64,000 nt of DNA from Candidatus Nanohaloarchaea archaeon (GTDB taxonomy: Archaea; Nanohalarchaeota; Nanosalinia; Nanosalinales; Nanosalinaceae), in the NCBI GenBank assembly GCA_014297435.1, contig JACOQA010000001.1, positions 215,796 to 279,795 on the forward strand, given 5' to 3'. Under the pieces are notes generated by a model. It searched no databases. It saw nothing but the letters and a program-made list of their open reading frames with translations, and had not been told where the DNA came from. This document shows positions 16,065 through 23,996 of the stretch, piece after piece; the stretch's first letter is position 1; each line of letters opens with the position of its first letter. The position numbers were made by a program, and so were the translations under genes.

Positions 16065-16748
16065 ATGTCGGATATAGAGACACTTTTACGTTCCAATTTA
16101 GAACATTCGGAAAACTTCGAAGACTGCTTTGATGATTTACAGGACTCTCAGTTGCCACACTCTGTAACTTTATGTTGTTCTGACTCAAGAGTACTCCAGG
16201 ATCATGCATGGGGCAACGATCAACCAGGTGAAATATTTACGGTAAGTAACATCGGAAACAGAACTTACCAAAAAACAGAAAATGGTGAAACGCCTTCGGG
16301 AGATGTTCTGTATCCAGTTGTCCATACTGATACCGACAATATTGTTGTCATGGGTCACACGGGATGCGGTGCTGTAACGGCAACTTATGATTCTTTAACA
16401 GGTAGTCTTGAAGGAGAAGAACCCGAGGGAATAGAGTACTGTGTAGGGCTTCTCGAATCAAGACTTGAAGAAGGAGTAGATGAGCTCCCTGAAGGACTTG
16501 AAAGACCAGAAGCTATTAACAGGCTTGTAGAATACAACGTTGACCGACAGGTAGAGTTCCTTGATGAGTCAGAAGAGGTTCCAGATGATGTCAATGTTTA
16601 CGGTGTTGTCTATGACTTTCAGGATGTCTACTCTGGTTCGAGAGGCGAGATCCACCTTATCAACGTAGATGGAGAGAACAAAGTAGAGGACTTAAAGGAT
16701 TCTTATCCTGAGGTACAGGACAGGGTTGAAAGACTCTGGGAGTACTAA
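16065..16748 (+). CDS. Beta-class carbonic anhydrase
   Basis: This 227-residue enzyme interconverts CO2 and bicarbonate. The zinc site is visible: Cys38-x-Asp40-x-Arg42 in CCSDSRV, and His98-x2-Cys101 in MGHTGCGA. The Asp-Arg dyad is intact. The helical region between (NIGNRTYQ) and the C-terminal part (VYGVVYDFQDVYSG) also match the beta-class fold. No signal peptide, so it should be cytoplasmic. The high Asp/Glu content suggests a salt-adapted enzyme. It stands as a single gene, followed by a T-rich stretch. Confidence 0.94.
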   Translation: MSDIETLLRSNLEHSENFEDCFDDLQDSQLPHSVTLCCSDSRVLQDHAWGNDQPGEIFTVSNIGNRTYQKTENGETPSGDVLYPVVHTDTDNIVVMGHTGCGAVTATYDSLTGSLEGEEPEGIEYCVGLLESRLEEGVDELPEGLERPEAINRLVEYNVDRQVEFLDESEEVPDDVNVYGVVYDFQDVYSGSRGEIHLINVDGENKVEDLKDSYPEVQDRVERLWEY

Positions 16749-16751
16749 AAC

Positions 16752-16792
16752 TATTTCTCTCCTCTTTCCTAATTTTTCCTAAATTATTTGAC
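16752..16792 (+). terminator. T-rich probable terminator after carbonic anhydrase
   Basis: Immediately after the stop is a pyrimidine-rich stretch with several T-runs (TTTCTCTCCTCTTTCC, AATTTTTCC). Archaeal RNA polymerase commonly terminates at such runs. No strong hairpin is seen. Confidence 0.35.
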
Positions 16793-16814
16793 TTCAAGAA
16801 CGATATTATACAGC

Positions 16815-17069
16815 ATGGGACGGGGGATGTATCTTTACAGAGGGGAAATGGATGAAACCGAGTTCGGGAATCTACAAGAAAAAATACTCAAGGAATATGG
16901 TATGTAGAAAGGGGTTGACTATTAAATTGGTGATGAACCAGATAATCCTAAACTAGGTATGAATCCAGATGATCCGGAACTGAAGGTAGACGTTGTCCCC
17001 TTGAGTCTAACAGTACCTTATTACGGCGAAGAAGATGTACTTGAAGCCTTTGGAAATCTAACGGATTGA
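16815..17069 (+). pseudogene. Possible decayed small gene with two in-frame stops
   Basis: One reading frame runs from ATG 16815 to TGA 17067 but is broken by TAG at 16905 and TAA shortly after. The segments look coding: MGRGMYLYRGEMDETEF before the stops and MNPDDPELKVDVVPLSLTVP after them (ATG at 16959), both acidic like real genes here. It could be one gene inactivated by point mutations or two genuine microproteins of 30 and 36 residues. No family is recognised. It lies in a 353-nt gap between the carbonic anhydrase and the ArsR-like gene. Confidence 0.3.
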
Positions 17070-17101
17070 TTCTCTCTATATCGGTTTCAAATGAAACGGA
17101 T

Positions 17102-17644
17102 TTATTCCCCGAGTTTCCTCATAGTGTAACCATAAACGAAGCTAACCATTGATATTCCAAAGAGTCCTAGAGCTAGGAATAGGAACAGATCTGCGGATAC
17201 AAGTCCGCTTTCGGAAGCTTTCTGCGCCTTTTCTGCTGTATCCATAGCTCCCATTTGGTTCATCGTAGTCATGGCAGAGGCTGCTTCCTCCTGAGCTTTC
17301 TGCTTTCCAAGCTGTGTGAACGAATAAGTCCCTATGCCTAACGCGGCAATTCCTGAAATCGCTGAGCCGGTAAGTGAGAACTTGACTTTTCTTTCTTTTC
17401 CGTTTACTATCGTTTCAGCTTTTCTCGTAGGCTTGTAAACCACTCGCTTCCGTCCATCTTTCTCGTCTTTTTCGACGAGTTCTGCTTCGTGAAGCTTTGT
17501 CAGGTGAGAGGAGACAGTTGACTTGGACTTGCCTATCTCATTACTTATGCTGGTAGGTGTTGCGTCTTTCTCCATTACGCTGTTTAGTATCCTGATCCTT
17601 GTTGGTGAGGAGAGTGCTTTAACGGCGTTGAAGTCAAGTTCCAT
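17102..17644 (-). CDS. Membrane-anchored ArsR-like winged-helix regulator
   Basis: The protein has 180 residues. Residues ~5-75 form an ArsR/MarR-type winged helix (VKALSSPTRIRILNSVME, then SISNEIGKSKSTVSSHLTKL and a basic wing GRKRVVYKPT). Two hydrophobic helices follow at ~90-110 and ~150-172, with an Ala/Met/Gln-rich linker between. DNA-binding domains tethered to the membrane are common in haloarchaea. A perfect 9-bp inverted repeat just upstream of its TATA box suggests that it binds its own promoter. The ATG at 17644 is well supported by that promoter. Confidence 0.85.
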   Translation of the reverse strand: MELDFNAVKALSSPTRIRILNSVMEKDATPTSISNEIGKSKSTVSSHLTKLHEAELVEKDEKDGRKRVVYKPTRKAETIVNGKERKVKFSLTGSAISGIAALGIGTYSFTQLGKQKAQEEAASAMTTMNQMGAMDTAEKAQKASESGLVSADLFLFLALGLFGISMVSFVYGYTMRKLGE

Positions 17645-17667
17645 GATCTAAACTTTCTTAGGGTATC

Positions 17668-17677
17668 TTTTATTTTT
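17668..17677 (-). promoter_or_regulatory. TATA box of ArsR-like regulator
   Basis: An A/T-rich AAATAAAAGA read on the minus strand lies about 27 nt before the ATG at 17644. It is adjacent to the inverted-repeat operator. Confidence 0.4.
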
Positions 17678-17685
17678 CATATCTG

Positions 17686-17709
17686 TTTGTTCGAGTTGAG
17701 TCGAACAAA
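17686..17709. promoter_or_regulatory. Perfect inverted-repeat operator
   Basis: TTTGTTCGA (17686-17694) and TCGAACAAA (17701-17709) are exact inverted copies separated by GTTGAG. The site ends about 10 nt upstream of the regulator's TATA box, over the BRE position. That is where a bound dimer would block transcription factor B or assist it. Confidence 0.6.
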
Positions 17710-17854
17710 TTTTTGTAGGTCGCTGAACCTGTTTTTATGTGTTGCCATAGGTGTGAGCTGGTATTAACTCTTCTCGACCTTGTTTTTAAGGGTTTCGGCG
17801 AGAACCCGGTTTTTAGACCTTAGTAGTAAAGATTTCAGGGAGTATCGCCCGTAC

Positions 17855-17864
17855 CTATAAAAAA
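17855..17864 (+). promoter_or_regulatory. TATA box of histone-like gene
   Basis: CTATAAAAAA lies about 39 nt before the ATG at 17898. This leaves a leader of some 12 nt that contains the Shine-Dalgarno-like GGTGATC (17885-17891). Confidence 0.5.
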
Positions 17865-17897
17865 GAGGCTTCATAATGTTTCCTTGGTGATCAGAAC

Positions 17898-18065
17898 ATG
17901 GTAGACGTACTTAAGAAGTCTGGCGTCCGTGACGCAGCTGACGGAGTCAACGTAGGCTCCGATTTCTATGAAGCTCTAGACGACGAGGTAAAGGACCTTG
18001 TAGAAAGAGCAGTAGAAAGAGCACAGGAAAACGGACGAAAGACCGTCAAGGCAAGAGACGTTTAA
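17898..18065 (+). CDS. Short histone-fold protein
   Basis: A 55-residue protein starting MVDVLKKSGVRDAADG. The segment VGSDFYEALDDEVKDLVERAVERAQENGRKTVKARDV matches the central helix, loop and DNA-contact end (RKTVKARDV) of archaeal histones. In those proteins the central long helix is followed by R-K-T-V-x-x-x-D. The first helix is short and lacks the usual RVS region of HMfB-type histones, so it resembles the short DUF1931-like group. It would dimerise and bind DNA or act as a non-histone regulator. A ribosome site GGTGATC lies 6 nt upstream of the ATG. Confidence 0.75.
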   Translation: MVDVLKKSGVRDAADGVNVGSDFYEALDDEVKDLVERAVERAQENGRKTVKARDV

Positions 18066-18136
18066 AATACGTTCTCTAGCTTTCTAATTTCAACTGTTTC
18101 CCTTTTTATTTTCACGAAGAAAGAAAATTAAATGTA

Positions 18137-18352
18137 TTAGAGCTCTTCGCCCCTTCTCTCGACTTCATCCAGGTACATTTCGATCTCCTGAAGTGCTTCC
18201 CTTAACTCTTCAACGGTCTCAATATTCTCTATAGGCAATCTACCTAGGTCTCCCTCGTTAATAGTGATTACAGCTTTTCCATCATCAGCCTCTACCTTAA
18301 ATTCGAGGACATCATGAGGTCCTTCTTTGAATTCGTGTAAGATCTCGTTCAT
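18137..18352 (-). CDS. Hypothetical small acidic protein
   Basis: This 71-residue acidic protein has a beta hairpin-like N-terminal half (DVLEFKVEADDGKAVITIN) and a helical, Glu-rich C-terminal half (TVEELREALQEIEMYLDEVERR). No family is recognised. It follows the phosphohexomutase gene by 3 nt on the same strand, so it is the last gene of the sugar-nucleotide operon. Confidence 0.65.
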   Translation of the reverse strand: MNEILHEFKEGPHDVLEFKVEADDGKAVITINEGDLGRLPIENIETVEELREALQEIEMYLDEVERRGEEL

Positions 18353-18355
18353 AAA

Positions 18356-19690
18356 CTATACAGTTTTCGAGACGGTTTTATGGTTTCCGGGAACCTTCGA
18401 TCTTATTCTCTCCAGAAGCTTCTCCATCTCCTCTTCATCTTCACCCTCTAATGTGACACGGACTATTGGCTCCGATCCAGAAGATCTTATCTTCGCTTCA
18501 ACCTGCTCTTTTCGGATTATAACAGTATCAAGCTTTCTATTGACAGTTCCTTCAGTCTCTATATCTTCTATTTTATTCACGGCTTCGTGCTTCTGGTCTG
18601 TTTCAAGGTTTTTCTTGGATATCTTTCTCTGAGGCAGTTTCTCCTGCATCAGGGAAAGCCTTTCATCCTTTTCAATTAGTAGTCCTGCTACTACAGCTGT
18701 GAAGAGACAGCCACTGTCATAGGGCGTGAAATTCGAGTCCATTAAGTGACCGTTAGGCTCTCCTCCAAAAACCGTTTCCCCGTCTGTAAGTATGTCACCT
18801 ACCTCGACGTGCTTTACCTTGTCTTTTCCAACTACTTCCTCGATAAGCCCGCTTGAATTTATTGTGCAGATAATTTTACTGGAGAACTCGAGATACTTGG
18901 CGCCAAGAAGCGCTAAGGTGTGGTCTCCAGGAATATACTCCCCCTTTTCATTTACAAAAACAGCTCTGTCAGCATCCCCGTCTGTTGCAACACCCATGTC
19001 GGCGTCTGAACTCTCTACTCTTTTCTTAAGACTCTTTATATTTTCTTTTTCGGGTTCAGGAGATCTTTCTGGGAATTTGTGATGAATATTTTCATTTACG
19101 GTTTCGACTTCGGCGCCCAGTTCCACCAGTATTTCTGGAAGGAACGGCGCAGAAACTGAGTGACCGGGATCAACTACAATCTTCAGCCCTTTCAAATCAT
19201 CTTCGAAAATTTGGTTATAACGCGCTATTACTCCGTTTATGTACTCTCTACCGAGATCTTTTTGTCGAATTTCGCCTTCCGCTGATTCATAATCCTGATT
19301 TTTGTATAGTTTCTCTAGCTGCTGTTTTTTCTTTCCGTGAAGTATTTTTCCGGTTTGATCCAGGGCTTTGACTCCTCCGAAGTTAGGGGGCATATGTGAG
19401 GCTGTGATGTTGGCGCCTCCATCAAAATTCTTCTTATTGACCATGTATGATATCATGTCGGTGGTAGCGATACCTACTTGGGTTACCGTACATCCTCCAT
19501 CTTTCAATCCTTTGCTAAGTTGTCTGTAGAAACGTGGTGAGGATTCTCTACCGTCTCGACCAACAACTATGTTTCCGGTGTTGTTATAGAAGTGTGCGAG
19601 TGCTCGTCCCAGTCTGTAGATTTTTTCGGAGTTGATTTCCTCTGGCACTTTACCCCTTATATCGTATCTTCGGAACAGTTCGTCTGTCAT
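18356..19690 (-). CDS. Phosphomannomutase/phosphoglucomutase family (alpha-D-phosphohexomutase)
   Basis: This 444-residue enzyme moves a phosphate between C1 and C6 of a hexose phosphate (glucose, mannose or glucosamine; the substrate is not decidable). It shows the four domain signatures: the catalytic serine loop NITASHMPPNFGG (residues ~94-106), metal-binding VATDGDADRAVF (about 234-245), the sugar-selective GGEPNGH loop (about 304-310) and the phosphate-binding SSGSEPIVRVT near the C-terminus. The GEPNGH loop with Asn deviates from the more common GEXSGH/S. It sits downstream of two nucleotidyltransferases, so it probably supplies their sugar-1-phosphate. Confidence 0.92.
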   Translation of the reverse strand: MTDELFRRYDIRGKVPEEINSEKIYRLGRALAHFYNNTGNIVVGRDGRESSPRFYRQLSKGLKDGGCTVTQVGIATTDMISYMVNKKNFDGGANITASHMPPNFGGVKALDQTGKILHGKKKQQLEKLYKNQDYESAEGEIRQKDLGREYINGVIARYNQIFEDDLKGLKIVVDPGHSVSAPFLPEILVELGAEVETVNENIHHKFPERSPEPEKENIKSLKKRVESSDADMGVATDGDADRAVFVNEKGEYIPGDHTLALLGAKYLEFSSKIICTINSSGLIEEVVGKDKVKHVEVGDILTDGETVFGGEPNGHLMDSNFTPYDSGCLFTAVVAGLLIEKDERLSLMQEKLPQRKISKKNLETDQKHEAVNKIEDIETEGTVNRKLDTVIIRKEQVEAKIRSSGSEPIVRVTLEGEDEEEMEKLLERIRSKVPGNHKTVSKTV

Positions 19691-19739
19691 TCCTGCATTC
19701 GATTAGTCGGTGGACGAACATTAAAGTCTATGTGCCTAT

Positions 19740-20258
19740 CTATAGATGTTTCTTCGCATATGTTTCTTTGTTCTTCTCGATCTTATCTACAAGATCTTTC
19801 ATCCCCATCTCACTTCTCTTGAATAGAATGCCTGAGACATCCACTCTGTCAAGCTCTTCTTGAGTATCATCAACCAGCACATCAATATCATGAATTTCTT
19901 TCGACCTATCCTGAACAATGAAGAAATCGCTGAAATACTTTAGAGCACCAGAGTTCTCCAGTTTCTTTCTCTGGAATTTAGGATCTCCTCTAGTAACTAT
20001 AACCTTCTCATGGTCAAGTTTATCTAGCTGTTTCACATCACTGAAAAGAAAGTTATCGGCGTTCTCAAGTTCTGAAAGAAGTGTTTCAGGTTTTACTCCT
20101 AGAATATCCGCATGCTCCCTGAAATCATAACCTTCATGGTTTCTAGCTTTAGAATAAGTTTCCGAGAAACGGGAAAACCTGCTCTCAAGTTCTTCTTTAA
20201 ACGCATCTGTATCGAACAACACCCGGTCAAAGTCAACGCCAATCCTCAATGGTTTCAC
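19740..20258 (-). CDS. HAD-superfamily hydrolase
   Basis: The protein has 172 residues. HAD motif I is GVDFDRVLFDTD with Asp9 and Asp11, motif II is VTRGD, motif III contains the lysine near KKLENSG, and motif IV is VLVDDTQEEL. This gives a complete phosphohydrolase active site with a small helical cap. The start is a GTG at 20258, lying 26 nt inside the upstream GlmU-like gene, so translation is probably coupled. In this operon it may dephosphorylate a sugar phosphate intermediate; that is inferred from context. Confidence 0.85.
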   Translation of the reverse strand: MKPLRIGVDFDRVLFDTDAFKEELESRFSRFSETYSKARNHEGYDFREHADILGVKPETLLSELENADNFLFSDVKQLDKLDHEKVIVTRGDPKFQRKKLENSGALKYFSDFFIVQDRSKEIHDIDVLVDDTQEELDRVDVSGILFKRSEMGMKDLVDKIEKNKETYAKKHL

Positions 20259-21453
20259 CGTCCTTCAATAATGTGTTGTCAGCTATGTTCTGCGTCACTT
20301 TTTCGTTGCTGTCAGTTGCAGCTCTGAAACCTATCTTTCTCCCAGGTTTGATCGTGGAGTTAACACCGATCTTGACTTCGGACGCTATTATGCTTCCGAG
20401 CTTTTTTCTACCTGTATCGTACATTTCACCTTTCACTTTCATTTTAACGTTTTCCGAATCGTTTCTCAGGTTCGCGGTTTTTGCTCCAGCACCTAGATTC
20501 ACCTTTTTCCCGATGTAGGAATCTCCGATGTAGTTAAAGTGAGGGATGCCGGTTTTCTCTCCTATTATAGAGTTCTTCACTTCAGACTTTCCGACATCAA
20601 CATCTTCTTCAAGAACCGTTCTAGGTCGGATGTAAGCCCCAGGACCTACTTCACAGCCTGACTTCACTACAGCAGGACCTTCTATAACAGAGTTAGAATC
20701 TATTTTAGCACCTTCTTCGATTATCACTTTGCCTTTTATCTCGGCTGAATCAGCAACATCACCTCCTATGCTGGTTTCATTGATTTGTTCAGGTAACAGG
20801 ACTTCGTTTGCCTCGATCAGCTGCCATGGATAGCTGCATGGAAGCCATCTGTCCGCTTCAACACACCTAACCTCTTCATCTTCTATATACTGGTTGAGGG
20901 CGTCAGTAATCTCATACTCTCCTCTTTCAGACTTTTCAACTTTCTCAAGCAGCTCGAAGAATCTTTCCTCAACAAAGTAACAACCTATATTTACCATGTC
21001 TGATTTAGGGTTGTCGGGCTTCTCCTCCACATCGATTATTTCCCCGTCTTCAATGTCGAATACCCCAAAATTTTCAGGCTTGTCCGCTTTTTTGGCAAGT
21101 ATAGCCGAGTCGTTATCTAGAACTTCTCTGACTGATTCACCGTAGATATCATCGCCGTTCAGGATCAGAGTCCTTCCATCAACCTCTTCTTTAGCCTGTA
21201 GTGCTGCATCAGCTGTACCCTGAGCTTTATCCTGCTCAACTATCTTTATCCCGGACTTTTCGCCGTAAAGTTTCTCAAACTCCTCTATCATATAGCCAGC
21301 TACAATTACAACCTCGTCAACTTTATCCTTGATTAGCTCTATATTGTGTTCGATTATGGGTTTACCTGCCACGGGTAGAAGAGGTTTTGGTGTATCACGG
21401 GTTAGGGGTCTCATCCGGGTTCCTTCTCCCGCTGCCAGTATAACGGCTTTCAT
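20233..21453 (-). CDS. Bifunctional sugar-1-phosphate nucleotidylyltransferase/acetyltransferase (GlmU-like)
   Basis: The protein has 406 residues from the ATG at 21453; an upstream TTG would add four residues. The N-terminal ~230 residues are a nucleotidyltransferase (KAVILAAGEGTRMRPLT, KPLLPVAGKPII, LILNGDD). The C-terminal ~170 residues form a left-handed beta-helix with hexapeptide repeats and the acetyltransferase-type stretch NYIGDSYIGKKVNLGAGAKTAN. This is the archaeal bifunctional arrangement that makes UDP-GlcNAc or dTDP-sugars from the 1-phosphate. It lies between a second nucleotidyltransferase and the HAD gene. Confidence 0.92.
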   Translation of the reverse strand: MKAVILAAGEGTRMRPLTRDTPKPLLPVAGKPIIEHNIELIKDKVDEVVIVAGYMIEEFEKLYGEKSGIKIVEQDKAQGTADAALQAKEEVDGRTLILNGDDIYGESVREVLDNDSAILAKKADKPENFGVFDIEDGEIIDVEEKPDNPKSDMVNIGCYFVEERFFELLEKVEKSERGEYEITDALNQYIEDEEVRCVEADRWLPCSYPWQLIEANEVLLPEQINETSIGGDVADSAEIKGKVIIEEGAKIDSNSVIEGPAVVKSGCEVGPGAYIRPRTVLEEDVDVGKSEVKNSIIGEKTGIPHFNYIGDSYIGKKVNLGAGAKTANLRNDSENVKMKVKGEMYDTGRKKLGSIIASEVKIGVNSTIKPGRKIGFRAATDSNEKVTQNIADNTLLKDGETIEDWR

Positions 21454-21512
21454 TATGAATTCCAAGCGCCACGAAATACTTTATGAGTTAAGGTTGGTTT
21501 CATGAAGTCAAT

Positions 21513-22613
21513 TCACTTACTTATCTCGGATAGATCTGTTCTGGCATCCGGGACGAACTTCACGCCGTAGATAGAGTTGTTGACTTCTATGAAGCTTCTT
21601 GGACCGATAAATGACTCTCTTATTGAGGTGTTTGACTTGATGTCGGACTCCTCACCGATCACGGACTGTTCGACAACAGTTGAAGAATCCACAATATTTT
21701 CCTCGAAAAGAAGGGAAGATTCGACGTTGCAAGAGCGTAGCTGGCAGCCCTTGGAAACTGTGGAATCCGAAACAACTGCGTTGGGTCCTAAAATCGCACT
21801 CTCTCCTATATAGCAAGATCCCTCGACAACTGTCCCTGGCTTAATTTCAGCGCCTTCTTCCACCACAGCTTCTCCCAGTATCTCGACGTTTTCATGAACT
21901 TCCGCATTCCCATCTATCTTGGTTTCACTGATCTCTTTGTTTCTCATCACTCTGTCGGCTTCCCAGAGCTTTCTAGGCGATCCGATATCGATCCAATAAT
22001 CCTCAGCGAGCTCAAACCTTGCTTCACCCTTTTCAATTATCATCTCGACAGCTTCAGTAAGATCTTTTTCAGATCCCATATCGTCTAAATATTCGAAGAC
22101 AGAAGGTTTGAAAGCGTAAATGCCCGTATTCACAAGCGTGTTTTCTGGGTTTTCAGGTTTTTCTTTGATTGAGTCAATTTTATCGTTCGTAATGCTTAGA
22201 ACTCCGAATTTTCTGGGACTTGAGCTCTCTTTACTCAGAACAGTTACTTCTGAGTCAGAGCTTTCATGTTTCTCTATTAGAGATTTCAGATTATTCTCTG
22301 AGGTTGCGACATCGCCGTTTACAACCAGAAAATCGTCTTCGATAAAGTTGCATTCCTCTACTGCCGATCCTGTGCCTTCTATCTCTTCCTGCGTAACTAT
22401 GTTTACATCTGTGAACTCGCCGAACTCTTCACGGAACATCTCCTCCCGGTAATTTGTAACAAGATAAATATCGTCTATTCCTGATGATTTCAGTTTTCTG
22501 ACGAGATGTTTGACCAATGGCTGACCCATCACAGGCATCAAACCTGTAGGTTTCGATTCAATTAGTGGGAAAAGCGAGTCTTCTTTCTTCGCACACGGGA
22601 TAACGGCTTTCAT
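21513..22613 (-). CDS. NDP-sugar pyrophosphorylase with hexapeptide-repeat tail
   Basis: This 366-residue protein is a diverged paralogue of the next gene. The start, MKAVIPCAKKEDSLFPLIES, replaces the usual GxGTR(L/M) loop of the family with AKKEDSLFPL, so the phosphate-binding arginine is not in its normal place. KPTGLMPVMGQPLVKHL, LVVNGD and VNTGIYAFKP are conserved. The C-terminal ~130 residues have hexapeptide-type repeats (AVVEEGAEIKPGTVVEGSCYIGESA). It may have altered activity or a regulatory role. It overlaps the oxidoreductase gene by 4 nt (ATGA). Confidence 0.85.
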   Translation of the reverse strand: MKAVIPCAKKEDSLFPLIESKPTGLMPVMGQPLVKHLVRKLKSSGIDDIYLVTNYREEMFREEFGEFTDVNIVTQEEIEGTGSAVEECNFIEDDFLVVNGDVATSENNLKSLIEKHESSDSEVTVLSKESSSPRKFGVLSITNDKIDSIKEKPENPENTLVNTGIYAFKPSVFEYLDDMGSEKDLTEAVEMIIEKGEARFELAEDYWIDIGSPRKLWEADRVMRNKEISETKIDGNAEVHENVEILGEAVVEEGAEIKPGTVVEGSCYIGESAILGPNAVVSDSTVSKGCQLRSCNVESSLLFEENIVDSSTVVEQSVIGEESDIKSNTSIRESFIGPRSFIEVNNSIYGVKFVPDARTDLSEISK

Positions 22614-23860
22614 CCTGCCAAAGTCTCAGAACCTTCAGCTTCAATAAGCTTTCCATCATCCACAACCATAGACTTCAGTTTGTCGTTCGCTTTCTCAACC
22701 TCTTCCATGTAGTCGCCGCCAATATTCTCTTTGATGTTGAAAATCGCTTCCATGAAAATATCTGTTTCTTTCTCCACTTCTTCAGGTTCTTTATCTCCTA
22801 CAGCTTCCAAGATCGCTTTCTCAAGAACTCTCCAAAGTTGGTCATGCATAAAGTATTCTGTTTCTATTTCTTCACCTGTATCTAGGTCGAATAGCTTGTT
22901 GTGGAGAAGATCGCCTGCCAAATTTTTGTCTCCTTCGATTACCACTAGTCTTGCTTCTTCGTCTACATAGGCGGTTCCTTCAAGGTGGGAGAAACCTCTT
23001 TCGAAAGGTCGATGTCCTGTTTTCTCTTCTATCCTTTTAGCTTCCATCAGTAGTTCTTGGCTGAGACCGAACCAGCTTGAATGCATCTTTACTTTCATGT
23101 CGCTAGAATTAAATTCTGCCTGTGTTACTGCTGTTGCTGTTTCCTCGTCTATATTCTCTGTTCTCCCGCCATGGATGGACATCAGGCGGTCGGAGTTCAT
23201 TTTTGCAGGCATTAAGTGATCTGTTTCTACTTTTTCTAATTCCATTTCTGTCTCTCCCGGTGTTTTCTCTAAAAAGTCTAGAATGTAGGCTTTGTGAACC
23301 ATTTTGTCAAGTACATCGCCGCCCTTGACTCCTGCACGTTTCATGGGTTCGAGAGCTTTTTCAACGCCCACTGAGCTTTCTCTGTAGGTTCTTATCTCAT
23401 CAACTTCTCTCACTAAATCAGTCATTTTCTTTATGACTGGGCTTTCTCTCTCTATGAAGTCGGTTTTCCACATCACCCGTTCGTTTTCCGCCAGTCTTTT
23501 CTCTTCCAGGTGTTGGTCTCGGGTCAGAGAGGCAGGTTTTTCGGCTAGGTGGAAGAATCCGTGTCTTATCGACTTCATGACGTGTTCGGGGTGTGTCTCT
23601 GTAGGACCGGAGTCGTAGATCATGACTTTTTCGTGTTTCTCTGCCTCTTCGTACATCTCCTCTGGATCTTGGAATGTCTGTATATCGATTCCGTTGGCTT
23701 CTGCGAACTTTTCGGCTTTTTCAAGCCTCTCAAAGTCGGTATCGCATACGGCCTCGATCTCTACGTCGACATCCTCGAATTTTCTGCTCATTCTCACAAG
23801 TTTTTCAAATCCGTACCGACCAAAGCTTCCTACTCCGATCTGAAATATTTTGATTCTCAC
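22610..23860 (-). CDS. Gfo/Idh/MocA-type oxidoreductase
   Basis: The protein has 416 residues from a GTG at 23860. The N-terminal Rossmann fold starts IKIFQIGVGSFGRYG (about 3-17), followed by AVCDTDFERLEKAEKFAE and the EKPASLTRDQ motif (Glu-Lys-Pro, about 112) that marks the Gfo/Idh/MocA family, whose members use NAD(P) to oxidise or reduce sugars. The C-terminal ~250 residues should form the substrate domain. The GxGxFG loop differs slightly from the usual GxGxxG. It heads the sugar-nucleotide operon, so an NDP-sugar or related substrate is likely. Confidence 0.85.
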   Translation of the reverse strand: MRIKIFQIGVGSFGRYGFEKLVRMSRKFEDVDVEIEAVCDTDFERLEKAEKFAEANGIDIQTFQDPEEMYEEAEKHEKVMIYDSGPTETHPEHVMKSIRHGFFHLAEKPASLTRDQHLEEKRLAENERVMWKTDFIERESPVIKKMTDLVREVDEIRTYRESSVGVEKALEPMKRAGVKGGDVLDKMVHKAYILDFLEKTPGETEMELEKVETDHLMPAKMNSDRLMSIHGGRTENIDEETATAVTQAEFNSSDMKVKMHSSWFGLSQELLMEAKRIEEKTGHRPFERGFSHLEGTAYVDEEARLVVIEGDKNLAGDLLHNKLFDLDTGEEIETEYFMHDQLWRVLEKAILEAVGDKEPEEVEKETDIFMEAIFNIKENIGGDYMEEVEKANDKLKSMVVDDGKLIEAEGSETLAG

Positions 23861-23996
23861 AATAGATTCTTTCGAATACCTCTGTATAAAAACAGTTGTT
23901 CAAGTTGCATCGAGGCTTAATCTGTTTGAGCTTTTAGGTCCGGACAACAGACGAGTATTTAAACATTTAGTCACTAGTTAGTTAAAGGGGGATAAG

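Noticed and set aside
16815-17069. Stop-codon read-through (TAG as pyrrolysine)
   Set aside because: The second stop is TAA, and no pyl genes are seen; decay or separate microproteins are simpler.
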